From IMG/VR virus record IMGVR_UViG_3300008107_000436, positions 1 through 52,314 of that record: a DNA stretch of 52,314 bases; one strand, given 5' to 3'. Below, piece after piece: positions 7,327 to 17,600 of this stretch. The DNA comes from a virus. The position numbers were made by a program, and so were the translations under genes. The stretch's first letter is position 1, and each line of letters starts with the position of its first letter. The notes under the pieces are model-generated. The model was not told the origin of the DNA, did not search any database, and saw only the letters and a program-made list of their open reading frames with translations.

Positions 7327-8828
7327 TAGCTTTCAAGACAATTAATACTTATATTTATTCCCGAATTCAAAGAGAGAACTTCGTTGAAATTTCTTTCCGT
7401 ACAAGTTAGACTTGTAATAGTCAATTCGTTTCCATTTAGGAAGAATGTAAAACCATAATCATATAGTTGTGGAAGATATTCAATAAGAGCATTTCTCCAC
7501 ATTGTATTTGTTGGTACATCAGTTAGTCCATACCCCTCATAGAATTGTTCTTGGATTATAATATCCCCACCAATTCTTAAATCAACGTACCAACTACTTT
7601 GTACCGAATTTGTAATACAATCATTTAATGTCAAACCACTTTGTGCCAACATTTTATTGACTCTATTTGACAATATACTACTGAAGTTACTTACATCTAC
7701 ATCCCCATTCAACCACGGAAATATATTAAAGTCAGTGTACTCAGTTGTACAGTTATAATCAAAAATATTTGATATTATAAAACAAGGTTCAACAGGTACA
7801 GGAAGGAATTGACAACCTCTTTGTCTTCTATATACAAATTTCTGTCTTTGGAAAATTGAGTTTTCCATTCTGACACCTGTATTCCAAATTGTTGTTGCTG
7901 GAAACATCTGTTCAACCAATGTCATCCAATATGGATTGATTCCATTAACGTAATCAATCAATTTCTGATAGGTATATTTGTTATTTGGTATTCCTACGGT
8001 ACTTTCAGACTCAATATATTTCCAAAATATTGATTGTAGAGTTGGATAGCCTCCCGTTTTACCATCTGTAATATATTGACGGTTTCTTACATTAATCATG
8101 TTCTCCCAAAAAGTCTGAGAAAACTCGAAGAATGTTTTTTTCTTTGGCTGAGGATTAACAAAGGTACTATCAACCCCACCTGGCACAGGATAGCCGACTG
8201 TCAAACCTGACTCAGGAATTGGATAATCATATCTTCTTGATTGGTCCCACACATCATAAACTAAACCTTGAGATGGGTTCAAAAACAAATCAACATTCTT
8301 TACATTGAGAACTAACTTCTCATTATCCACAAAGTAGTACGCATTGTAGTCAGCGTTTGTCGATACTCTGATTTTTGAATCATCTTCTAGCCAAGATTTA
8401 TTATTGTCAACAACTTTTTTCAATTTGAATCCCTCATTCATATAAGGAAAATCTCTAAATCTATTCAAATATAATTGCCCGTAAGTGAATGGTTGTAATT
8501 GAGTTTGAATATCAAAGTTTTGACCTGTATATATTTGCCCCGTGACAGTTACTTGGTCAGGACTTCTATGAGTTGGGGTAGATTCATACCACCCTGCTCC
8601 CAATTGAAAGAAATAGGTTTCAGTGTTTACGGGAGCTTTTGGGAAACCTTCAGTATCAACGGGGTAATCAACGAGTCTCGTATTAACATCTTGATAAGTT
8701 GCAGTCGAAGTGAACGCACTGAATGTTTGTCCTTTAATTTTATATGTTAAACCTGGTATAAAACTCGGAGTATTCTGAACATAAGTACCTCCCGAAATGG
8801 ATGCCCATTGAGTGGTAAACTGTTCCAT
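7326..8828 (-). CDS. Unknown baseplate/fibre-module structural protein
   Basis: 500 aa, ATG at 8828, 13 nt after the upstream stop; its stop overlaps the next start as TAATG. No family recognised. It is rich in aromatic residues and Asn, lacks a signal peptide or membrane segment, and looks like a beta-rich structural protein. The last ~95 residues (from about 405) have the pattern VPTNTMW..., then ...GFTFFLNGNELTITS, ending in an SGINISINC segment. This matches the layout of the C-terminus of the next gene, suggesting a shared docking or capping domain. The position among baseplate-peripheral genes suggests a wedge-associated or fibre-connector role. Confidence 0.7.
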   Translation of the reverse strand: MEQFTTQWASISGGTYVQNTPSFIPGLTYKIKGQTFSAFTSTATYQDVNTRLVDYPVDTEGFPKAPVNTETYFFQLGAGWYESTPTHRSPDQVTVTGQIYTGQNFDIQTQLQPFTYGQLYLNRFRDFPYMNEGFKLKKVVDNNKSWLEDDSKIRVSTNADYNAYYFVDNEKLVLNVKNVDLFLNPSQGLVYDVWDQSRRYDYPIPESGLTVGYPVPGGVDSTFVNPQPKKKTFFEFSQTFWENMINVRNRQYITDGKTGGYPTLQSIFWKYIESESTVGIPNNKYTYQKLIDYVNGINPYWMTLVEQMFPATTIWNTGVRMENSIFQRQKFVYRRQRGCQFLPVPVEPCFIISNIFDYNCTTEYTDFNIFPWLNGDVDVSNFSSILSNRVNKMLAQSGLTLNDCITNSVQSSWYVDLRIGGDIIIQEQFYEGYGLTDVPTNTMWRNALIEYLPQLYDYGFTFFLNGNELTITSLTCTERNFNEVLSLNSGINISINCLES

Positions 8829-8841
8829 ATTAATTTTTTGG

Positions 8842-10137
8842 TCAGCTAAAAGTTGGAGTCGAGGTATTTCCGAAAACCGAACTCAAGAAATCTTCATTCG
8901 TTATTGGAGAGAAGTTGGAAGTCCATCCCAATGTTTGTGCTAAATTCACTAACAACTGAGACGGAATATCGTTCGATGGATTATAATTGACTGAGTTCAT
9001 AAATGCTAATGCATCTATAAATTGTTTGATTTGGTCAAAACTTCTTCCGTAAATTTGGAATATCTTTTCTACCTTTCGACCCAAAGTATCGAATTCTTTC
9101 AGGGAATCTGAAACTAAAAATCTAGAAACCAAGTTGGTTTTAAAAGTATCTAAATTAACTGCAATTGATTCCAACTGAGTCAAGTAGTCCTCGAAAAGAA
9201 AAGATTTAATATCCAAGTTCCAAGGCCCCTCTTTCGGCCACGTCACTTGTTGATAATTTGTGAAAAACTGACCTGCTTCATTTTGTTGGGGCACTTGGAA
9301 TACTGCAGTATATTCAGGCCTAACAAGTCTATTCAATAAAAACTTTTGAACTTCGTCAAAATTTTCTGCGAATATCCTATCTACAACAATATCATTAGGT
9401 CTTACTTGAAAATTTTCAAATATTGTGGTTGCGGTTTTCCCAAATGGTGCTCCTGAAACTATAAATTCGATATAACCTGATGAAAGTGTTGGAGATGGAA
9501 TAAATGATACAACATTATATATGTTGTCATTTATTGAAATACAATAATCCAAGTAAGTATTATACAAATTTCTATATGGTGAAACCAATATCTCTCTCAC
9601 AGAGAGATTAGTTGTTGCACTGAGTGAATAATCAATATCAAAGGGATTGTTAATTCTACTTGTATCGATTCTGAACGTAGTTTCGTCTGCAGTATTATTG
9701 TAAGATATATTATAGGCTGTTGCACCAGTCACGAAGTCTTCATTGTTGAATTGAATATTCAAAGATGCTGGAAATCTATGAATAATTTCTGTGACTGATA
9801 CTTGGAATCTCTTGCTCAAAGACCCATACATTGAGAAATTTAGTACTTGCGAAACATCATAGTTTGGATAAACCCTAAATTGTGTTGCAATAATCCTACG
9901 ACTCTCTTCTAAATTACTAATATCTAATCCATCCAAACCGATTGGGTCAGAGAAGGCTCCTATGTTGAAATCTCTGGTAGTTCTTTCTGTTACAGATGTT
10001 GTGAACTCAAAGTTTCCTTGCGTAAGTCCTCCACCTTCCACTGTTTGTAATCCAACAATGTTGTCAGAGAAAGTTGCCGCCCCACTACCTGGCCTTGGCG
10101 GATAGAAAAATTTAGTAGTCCTTTGAGTAGTAGCCAT
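8842..10137 (-). CDS. Baseplate-associated tail protein, P2 gpI-like C-terminus (tentative)
   Basis: 431 aa, ATG at 10137 overlapping the upstream stop as TAATG. The first ~290 residues are beta-rich without a recognised family. The last ~120 residues are helical: KEFDTLGRKVEKIFQIYGRS, then a F.DA..F.N..NY stretch, and PSQLLVNLAQTLGW. That pattern resembles the helical part of P2 gpI-type baseplate proteins (LP..LL..LA..LGW). The similarity is by eye and weak. Placement downstream of gp25 and gp6 fits a baseplate component linking wedges to fibres. Confidence 0.65.
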   Translation of the reverse strand: MATTQRTTKFFYPPRPGSGAATFSDNIVGLQTVEGGGLTQGNFEFTTSVTERTTRDFNIGAFSDPIGLDGLDISNLEESRRIIATQFRVYPNYDVSQVLNFSMYGSLSKRFQVSVTEIIHRFPASLNIQFNNEDFVTGATAYNISYNNTADETTFRIDTSRINNPFDIDYSLSATTNLSVREILVSPYRNLYNTYLDYCISINDNIYNVVSFIPSPTLSSGYIEFIVSGAPFGKTATTIFENFQVRPNDIVVDRIFAENFDEVQKFLLNRLVRPEYTAVFQVPQQNEAGQFFTNYQQVTWPKEGPWNLDIKSFLFEDYLTQLESIAVNLDTFKTNLVSRFLVSDSLKEFDTLGRKVEKIFQIYGRSFDQIKQFIDALAFMNSVNYNPSNDIPSQLLVNLAQTLGWTSNFSPITNEDFLSSVFGNTSTPTFS

Positions 10138-11045
10138 TAATTAGTGATATTTGTAAAGTTTTTACTGAAATCAATATTGTTTCCTCTACTTTGTCTAACC
10201 TCATAAAGAAGAGCATTAAATTGGTCTCTAATTTCGTAAAGGTTGTATTGTCTGTATATGTTGTTATTCGCATCGTAGATGGTGTAAATTCCATCATCAA
10301 TTGATTTAGTTTGATTACCATAAAGAGCAATTGCAAGAGACGAAATATCATATTCAACCATTTCAATCTCCACAGAAACAGGATTGAAAAATGTATTAGT
10401 TATGACAATATCTTGATCTGGCTGTCCAATGTATGGAGTTGAATTTGGTTTGTTTGTTGGTGATGAAGATGGTGAAAGAGTCAAGAAAATTAAATTCGAA
10501 TCTCCCTCCACATACCTGTATCTTATAGCCTTTTGAGTAGTATTGACTTCGTTTGTTACGACAGGCTCGCAAAAGAAACTTGATGTTACAACTCGGAAAA
10601 AGTTGGGAATTCTCGACCCGTCAGGATTCAAATATTCTACTCTGAATCCAACTAATCCTTGTTGAACAAATTTATTTTGATATTGGGTTGGTACATCAGT
10701 AACATCAATTACAATTCCTTTCACATTTGGTAGTGCACTTAACACACCACAATCAGTTATTACAGTTCTTATTTCCGCAGGTCTTATATATAAGGTGTAA
10801 ATTCCCAACGCATTAAATTGGTTTGCAGGAAGAGTCAAATTATAAAGTCCACCCAAAACTTCCACACCAGGAGTTCCACCAGTCTCAGTGTTTGCGAAGT
10901 AAGGTCGTAATATAGTCTGTGCGTCCAACTTAGTTAATACAAATTGGTCTGTCACATCCCTTGTAGGAGTATAGTTCATAATAATTTCTACATCCGCTGG
11001 TGAAACATCTGAAGGTCTTATTGTACCGTATGAGCCGATTGCCAT
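10137..11045 (-). CDS. Unknown baseplate-module structural protein
   Basis: 302 aa, starting MAIGSYGTIRPSDVSPADVE with ATG at 11045. A TATTTAT motif 17 nt upstream suggests a new transcript begins here. No known family was recognised. The sequence looks beta-rich, with only a few cysteines, and no signal peptide or membrane segment. A Ser/Pro/Thr-rich stretch (LSPSSSPTNKPNSTP, near residue 190) may be a linker between two domains. It is followed by a TAATG-coupled gene. A structural role is inferred from context only. Confidence 0.65.
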   Translation of the reverse strand: MAIGSYGTIRPSDVSPADVEIIMNYTPTRDVTDQFVLTKLDAQTILRPYFANTETGGTPGVEVLGGLYNLTLPANQFNALGIYTLYIRPAEIRTVITDCGVLSALPNVKGIVIDVTDVPTQYQNKFVQQGLVGFRVEYLNPDGSRIPNFFRVVTSSFFCEPVVTNEVNTTQKAIRYRYVEGDSNLIFLTLSPSSSPTNKPNSTPYIGQPDQDIVITNTFFNPVSVEIEMVEYDISSLAIALYGNQTKSIDDGIYTIYDANNNIYRQYNLYEIRDQFNALLYEVRQSRGNNIDFSKNFTNITN

Positions 11046-11062
11046 ATTTTCTTATTTAATTT

Positions 11063-11069
11063 ATAAATA
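11063..11069 (-). promoter_or_regulatory. TATTTAT late-type motif before 302-aa gene
   Basis: Coding-strand CTATTTATAAAT, 17 nt before the ATG, in a 39-nt gap. Confidence 0.5.
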
Positions 11070-11084
11070 GTTTAGTTCTTTTTT

Positions 11085-12179
11085 TCAATTGGTACTTTCT
11101 TTATTAACCACATTAAAAAATCCATACCCATAGTTAATCATATCTCCCAAATTATCTACCTCACCTAATCTCAAAACTCGTTCATAGGCACTATTTTTTC
11201 CCCTTTCCACAAAAACATTAGTTTGAATCTGTGGTTGGTCAATGACTTTGAGAAGTACCTCATCTTTCGTAATTGGTACTGCTGTAAGATTATTCGAGGT
11301 AAATCCCGATGATTGTTGGAAAAATATTGTAGTCCCGTCTTTATAATCATAATAATTGACACCTGTTATTGTGTAAGCAGTATATACAGGATTTATATCA
11401 GATACTGCCCCCCATATTTGTCCATTACTTATTACAGGAACTCCAACTCTGAATTTCGGGCTACCATAGAACGCCAATTCATTTATTCTTGATTTAGTAT
11501 TTCCTGAGACAGTGAATGGTACTGTTACATAATTGTTCGATGTTTGTGCCGAAACTTCATTCACCGCATCTCCTGAGAAAATATAATTGTATGACACAGG
11601 TGTTCCAATCCAATTTCCAGTCGCGGGAGCAAAGAATGACTCACCTTGAGGATTGAATATTACAACATCTGAAAACGGAACATTTATAGTTTTGGAAACC
11701 CTTGTTATTCCCCATGGATTTGTTTGCTCCAACGTGATGGTATATTGTCTTGTTGCGGTGGGATAAGTGTGAGTTATTGAATTTGGAGCATAGTTGGTAA
11801 TTGTTTGTTTCGGACTTCCATCTCCCCAATCAACTCTATAAACTGATAATTCCAAAAACTTTTGAAATTCGTCCGATGTATTATACACATTCCAAACATA
11901 AGGTTGGCTTGTTGTGGATGAAAATAAAAAGTTTGTCACCACATCTTTTTGTAACACTGCCCCATCGAAAGGACTATAATATCCCGCATCAACCGCAGTT
12001 TGTCTCAACAAAATGTTTACAGATAAACCAGTCAATATTGAAGTCCCACTTGGCCCCGAACTAGCCACTTGAGTCATTGCAGAGTAAACCCCAACAGGAG
12101 TACCCTTATAATCCACAACAGATAAATCTCCTCTGATATTCTCGGGTGAAACTATGAATCTATAAGTATCCTGTGACAT
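11085..12179 (-). CDS. PKD-like-domain structural protein
   Basis: 364 aa, ATG at 12179 overlapping the upstream stop as TAATG. Residues about 112-155 read VYRVDWGDGSPKQ, then THTYPTATRQYTITLEQTNP, which is the WGDGS...HTY...Y.V.L signature of PKD-type Ig-like domains. The rest is beta-rich with no recognised family. PKD-like domains are common in phage tail and virion surface proteins, where they help binding or spacing. Location in the second structural module suggests a baseplate-peripheral or fibre-connector protein. The PKD-like assignment is fairly secure; the exact role is not. Confidence 0.7.
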   Translation of the reverse strand: MSQDTYRFIVSPENIRGDLSVVDYKGTPVGVYSAMTQVASSGPSGTSILTGLSVNILLRQTAVDAGYYSPFDGAVLQKDVVTNFLFSSTTSQPYVWNVYNTSDEFQKFLELSVYRVDWGDGSPKQTITNYAPNSITHTYPTATRQYTITLEQTNPWGITRVSKTINVPFSDVVIFNPQGESFFAPATGNWIGTPVSYNYIFSGDAVNEVSAQTSNNYVTVPFTVSGNTKSRINELAFYGSPKFRVGVPVISNGQIWGAVSDINPVYTAYTITGVNYYDYKDGTTIFFQQSSGFTSNNLTAVPITKDEVLLKVIDQPQIQTNVFVERGKNSAYERVLRLGEVDNLGDMINYGYGFFNVVNKESTN

Positions 12180-13009
12180 TACTGTGGTGGATTAACGTAC
12201 TCATACCATTTTATGGGAATATTTGTTCCCAACCTTTGACCAGTTGTATTCAATACTTCGTAAGTTTGTTTTTCATAATTCAACTTTACCGTGTAATAAA
12301 AGTATTGTGTGTTATCAAAAGCATATTTGTTTCCAACCAAAAGAGCTTGTGGTCCATTTGTCAAATCAACTTGACTTGCACCTCTACCCGTCATCATTTT
12401 AGTAAACTGACCTGTTTTTGCGTTGAAAAACTTTGCTGTCATATAGAATGTATCGATGTCTAAAAAGTTTCTTTTTTTCAACCAATAAAAAAAGAACCCT
12501 TCTTTGTCCCCAACATAATCTAAAACATACTTAGGTTTTCTAATATTGACCAAAGTTCTTTGCATTTGAGTTTCCATAAACAATCCCTGTTGAGTTGGAA
12601 GAATTACAGTTACATAATTCTTTTGTTGTTTTTCATCAGGGGTGTCATAAAAATCTAACTTGAAGAAAGAGTTTGAAAAATTATTTTCATAATAATAAAC
12701 CTCCTGAGGAGTGAACCCCTCACTCAAATAATTGATTCTCCAATTGGCCAAATCATTCAATGAACCTCCAGAGTAAAAATAAAATTCATAATTGATTGCT
12801 GTAGCATCAGTCGTTCCTGTTGCAGGAGAGTGAGCAAACCTCGAAACTTCAAAGTCTCTACCTTTACCTATGACATCTTCAATTATTTTGGTTTCATACT
12901 CGTCAATTGCCAAGTCTAAACCCAAGTAATCCCATTTGAGTTCTACAGGAATGTTGATTTGTTTATCAACAATCGCATCTTGTCTAATCACGAATTTATT
13001 CACACTCAT
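12179..13009 (-). CDS. Unknown baseplate-module structural protein
   Basis: 276 aa from ATG at 13009 (MSVNKFVIRQDAIVDKQINI). A TTG one codon upstream is possible, but ATG is preferred. The gene overlaps the upstream gene by 14 nt. No family recognised. Charged, aromatic-rich sequence without membrane segments or signal peptide. Tight overlaps on both sides place it in a translationally coupled chain of structural genes. Confidence 0.65.
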   Translation of the reverse strand: MSVNKFVIRQDAIVDKQINIPVELKWDYLGLDLAIDEYETKIIEDVIGKGRDFEVSRFAHSPATGTTDATAINYEFYFYSGGSLNDLANWRINYLSEGFTPQEVYYYENNFSNSFFKLDFYDTPDEKQQKNYVTVILPTQQGLFMETQMQRTLVNIRKPKYVLDYVGDKEGFFFYWLKKRNFLDIDTFYMTAKFFNAKTGQFTKMMTGRGASQVDLTNGPQALLVGNKYAFDNTQYFYYTVKLNYEKQTYEVLNTTGQRLGTNIPIKWYEYVNPPQ

Positions 13010-14693
13010 CAATCAACGGTTTAAGAGCAAAATCAAATCCTTCAAGATTATCATTGTAATTTATTCCTTCAGGAATCAATCTGAATATTACCTGAGTATA
13101 AGGATAATGGGCTGAATTCAAATATGGATAATCAACTCCACGTCCTAAGTTGTCAATAAATCCATAGGTATAAATATCCCTCCATCTGAACTGTTGGTCA
13201 GCATTAGAATAAAACGCCCAACTCGGTACATTGTCAATCTGCCCCAAATTAGCGGTTTCAATATAATCTGAGAATACTTTCAGTACCATTGGGTTATGAG
13301 GGTTATAATAATAACCTGGTGAATTGGTTGAAAAATTGTTCGTAGTTTGGAATACGTCTTGATTGAATTTTACTTTGTGATAATATTTTGCGACAACCCT
13401 CTCGGTTTGTTCATAATCATTCCACTCACAGAAATCACCATCCATCGCATCACCAGCTTTCAAATCCAAATTGTAATAGAAAGTTTTTCTCACTCCATTT
13501 GATAGAGTATATGCCGACACAGGAATTGTTGTATTTGACTTTTCATTATTTAAATCCCACCATGGATTTGTATTTTTAGATAAATTGAATTCCCATCCTT
13601 GTTTTAATCCAACCCCTCTGAATGGCTGATTGAAATACCCTGAATATCCTTTATTGATTATTGTCAAACTTATTTCATTCAATGGTCTTTTTTGGTTGTC
13701 TCGTAATCCAGCAAAGTCCAAGTCATAATTTGATGTTATGTCATAAGCATTCGAACTCGATCTCTGTGAGACCCTAGTAACATTATTTGGTGTTATGGAA
13801 CTATATTCCAATTTTTTTTCTTCATCGAAAACATTTTTTTCAAATCCAGCCTTTGTGATGGCTAAGTCAGTTAGATTTGTTATGATTTTATATTTTTTTA
13901 CATAGTATTTCGATTTTGTTTCAGTCAAATTACTTGGGTTTATTACCCTTCTAAAAGTTCCAATAGTTCCACTATTAAAAGTCGATCCAGTAAATCCAAT
14001 GTTAAATAAATTAAAAATGTATTCTCTACTACCAAATAATCCATTACCCAATGAGAATACCTGAAAAATATTACTTCCTCTATAACTAAAAGAAAGTTCA
14101 ACATACTCCCCTATAGTTAATCCATGAGGAGCAATACATACGAACGAAACCAAACCATTACCGTTTCGGGTTGTACTCGTAATCGAAAAAGGAATTCCAC
14201 TCGAAGCAATCCAATTCACATCGTTATTTGTTCTCGAATAATATGTAAGTTGCTTGTTTCCATCATTCTCATGTGGATATGTCAAGTAATACATCCAATT
14301 ATATGTGTAAGCACTTTTCGCTTTATATTGAAAATGGTTGTCCGATACATCAGGTCTGTAAAAATCAAACTCATAATATTGTGGGAACCCTCTCCAAATT
14401 CCACTTTCTTTTGAAGAAGATGGATTAGTATAGTATAAATTATATTGGAATGGAAGATAGTTTGTTGAACCCGTATAAGTGTTGTCGTACAAATATGTAA
14501 TCTTAAATGTTGGTCTGAATATAGTATTCGCTTGTCTTTCATCATCATAAACTTGCGCTAAGTTCAATGTTGATGTACGATCATACTCAGTAATCTCCTG
14601 ACTTTGCTGTTGGAGTGTTATTGACACTTCCTCATCTAAAGATGGAGCTCCCTTATATCTTTGACCACTAGGTATTATTGTATACTTATTCAT
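12996..14693 (-). CDS. Unknown baseplate-module structural protein
   Basis: 565 aa, ATG at 14693, overlapping the end of the 1613-aa gene by 8 nt. Very rich in Tyr, Asn, Ser and Phe, as in beta-rich virion proteins. A CIAPHGLTIGEYVELSF segment near residue 190 resembles phage tail/fibre beta-domains in which 'HGL..G..V.(I/L)' recurs. It is only a pattern resemblance. No catalytic motifs were seen. It probably interacts with the large protein encoded just upstream. Confidence 0.65.
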   Translation of the reverse strand: MNKYTIIPSGQRYKGAPSLDEEVSITLQQQSQEITEYDRTSTLNLAQVYDDERQANTIFRPTFKITYLYDNTYTGSTNYLPFQYNLYYTNPSSSKESGIWRGFPQYYEFDFYRPDVSDNHFQYKAKSAYTYNWMYYLTYPHENDGNKQLTYYSRTNNDVNWIASSGIPFSITSTTRNGNGLVSFVCIAPHGLTIGEYVELSFSYRGSNIFQVFSLGNGLFGSREYIFNLFNIGFTGSTFNSGTIGTFRRVINPSNLTETKSKYYVKKYKIITNLTDLAITKAGFEKNVFDEEKKLEYSSITPNNVTRVSQRSSSNAYDITSNYDLDFAGLRDNQKRPLNEISLTIINKGYSGYFNQPFRGVGLKQGWEFNLSKNTNPWWDLNNEKSNTTIPVSAYTLSNGVRKTFYYNLDLKAGDAMDGDFCEWNDYEQTERVVAKYYHKVKFNQDVFQTTNNFSTNSPGYYYNPHNPMVLKVFSDYIETANLGQIDNVPSWAFYSNADQQFRWRDIYTYGFIDNLGRGVDYPYLNSAHYPYTQVIFRLIPEGINYNDNLEGFDFALKPLIDECE

Positions 14694-17600
14694 CTACAGA
14701 ATATTTCCTTTTGAATTTATCTAAAGCTGTCTCTCCTAAAACGGTTCCGAAATAGAATTGGAATGGTGCCCCAACAACAAATTTTTGTTTTAAAGCTCCA
14801 GTCGCAGAATACGTTCCATCTCCAACTGTTCCGTTTACATTGAATATGTATCCACGTGCATTCAAATCGTTCGACTCAGAGTTGTTACTCCAAAAATATG
14901 GTGTGTCTGGAGAATATCTGTCCAATGATTGGAATCTCGAGTTTTGAACAATATCAGAAAATGAAGTTGCCCAGTCATTATACTGATTACCAAATATTAG
15001 ATTAGTATTATTCAATTTCCATTGATAAAATGGTACAATTTGAGATTTGATTCCATATGGATATGGATAATATCCTACATCATCTGTCCCTCTGAAATTG
15101 ATTCTTCCTGGAGTCAAATAATCTTTGGTTTGCAAATCCTCAGTTGTTGAAGAAAACCATACAGCAATTGTTGGATTACTTGCGGTTCCTAATATTTGTG
15201 TAGGTTGGTTGGTCGCACCAGAGACACTATCATAATATTCTGGAGAATAGTTGATATTTCCGATTTCACTATTGATAGACATAAGTTGAGCAAGGTCACC
15301 ATCAATTCTTTTTTGGCGTCTTGAGAATAACTGATTTATTCCATTGTCTCCCGAAGAAATTAAATCCCTCAAAAATTTATCATCCGTTATTCTCGAAATC
15401 ACAAATAAGTTCACCAAATCTGACGTGTCACCATAACTAGTTGGATTGATGTTAGGGATAATGTAACCTCTTGTTGATGTATCAAAAGTAATTTCAGAAT
15501 AAAAATAATCTTTCATCCCCATGTTTATTACTGTTGTAGGGAACAATAAGTTCACAGTGTTAAGAGAATTAACGTTGTTTGTCAACTTCCCGACAAATTT
15601 GTTTGTTGTAAGATTATACGGACTACTTCTATAATAAAAATTGTTACTATCTCTATTATAATAAACTACATCTTCACAAAACCTTACTTGACTTATTTGA
15701 TTTTGTTTGTTGTAAAAAGTGTCTACTTGTATTGGGAAGAAATATAATGAACCATTAATCCAATTATTCATGAAAGACTGAGATAAGACTCCTCTACACA
15801 ATCCATAGAAAAATCTGAATCTGTATGCCCACTCATTAAAATTACTTATATCTTTTGATAAGTCAGTTCCAGGTTTTCGAAGGAACATATAACATCCCTC
15901 TTCAACCGCATCTTTGGTTGTACATTCTTGGTTTATTTCGAAATCACTTCCAAACCCTGTATAACAACTTAACCCTACCATGTTTTCACAATTGAAAGAA
16001 GACAAAACTGTCAAATAATTTGGTTGACCTTCAATGTCTGGAGTCACTATTTCAGCCCCCGTGCTATATGACGCTAAATCAATTGGTTGGTCAGCATCAA
16101 TAATCTGATAGAATGTAAAATTATTATTTTGTTGTAACAATGCGGGGTTTGTTTGCCATGAACTTCCATTTAGACTATCCGATGATGGTAATCTATCAGT
16201 TCTCATGACATTTATAACTTTTGATGAAATCGACATAGGATTTGCCGATAAAGAAGGATACGCATTCGGAGTGGCATATTGATAGATTACATCTCGATAA
16301 TTGAAATTAACTGCTAGTAATGTTGCAATCAACGCTCCAACTGCAAAAATACCAACAACAAATGGGAATAAAAATGGAATTGCCGCCAATGGTAATATTG
16401 AAGCAGAAGACCCCAAAATTACCGCTGACAATGGATTCAATGAAAATGCAGTTATATTTGAAAAAATATAAGACGCACCAGATACATCCTCGGATTCATC
16501 GTATTTTGCAGAGTTTTGATTTGGTGAATAGAAATCATTATTTGTCCTACTCACTACACCAGTCACTCCACCTATATTTTTATCGTTCAATCCTCTAACT
16601 CCACTAGTATTTGCATCTAAGCTTCCATAATAACCGACAGTTGAAGTTGTGAATCCAGAAAAGTTGTCACCTGGAGTAAAAAAGTATGAAGGATAAAACA
16701 TACCATTCTGATTAAATGGTTGCACAGAAATATTGGTCTGTGTCAATTTTTGAATAGGAATATTCAATCTAGTTTGAGCAGTAATTGTTAAACTTGAATC
16801 GTCTATGTTTTTTCCGAAAATTCTACCTAATGAATACTGATTGGTGTACTTAGGTGAATACGGGTCAACTCCTCGTTGGAGTATAAGAATATATTGGTTT
16901 TCAATGTCAGTGAAAGCATCCAAAGGACTGATAAGAAAATCTTTATCATTTCTACTATATCCTCTTACCGCTCTTTTTCTAGCTAAAATTAATCTTGAAG
17001 GAGCTGCGATTACATTTGGAAAACATTCCAAAGTTTCTACGTTCCATATTTTTATTGCATCCGCTACAGTAATTGCCGTAATTACTTGGAAGTATTCTCT
17101 ATCTTGCGGATATATTTGTCTTGTTATAGTACTACCAGTTGGTAATGTATATAATACAGTTTGGTCAGTTGTTTGGGTTACAGCATAATCAACATTTATT
17201 GTTGTAGCTTGTTGTATTGTAGTACCTGTTATTCCATTCACAACCCCGTTGACAGTTTCAGCAGTATATAAAAAATTTCTATCTGTCGTAGTTGCAGGAT
17301 TGACAGATGTCAACAATTGTCCCGACTCATAAAATTGATTCGAAAGAACCGTAATCGTATTATCATAGTGAAACTTTCCGAAATTGGAATTTTGTGCAAA
17401 AGTGACTTTTATTTTATTAAGGTTGTCAAAATAAGTGTTTCTTGTATTGAACACGTTAATACGTTCACCTAAAGTAAGACTTTCAGAAAATGCAAAATGT
17501 TTTCTCTCATCAGATTCCTCTGATAAGAATCTAACAACAGATGACTTTGGTGTTTTGAATAATGAAAGGTCTGACACGGAATCATTATTTCCTGCCAACG

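Noticed and set aside
16320-16598. Plus-strand frames opposite the 1613-aa gene and many other plus frames of 60-128 codons
   Set aside because: They are shadows of continuous minus-strand genes and show no family signature, start context or operon logic.
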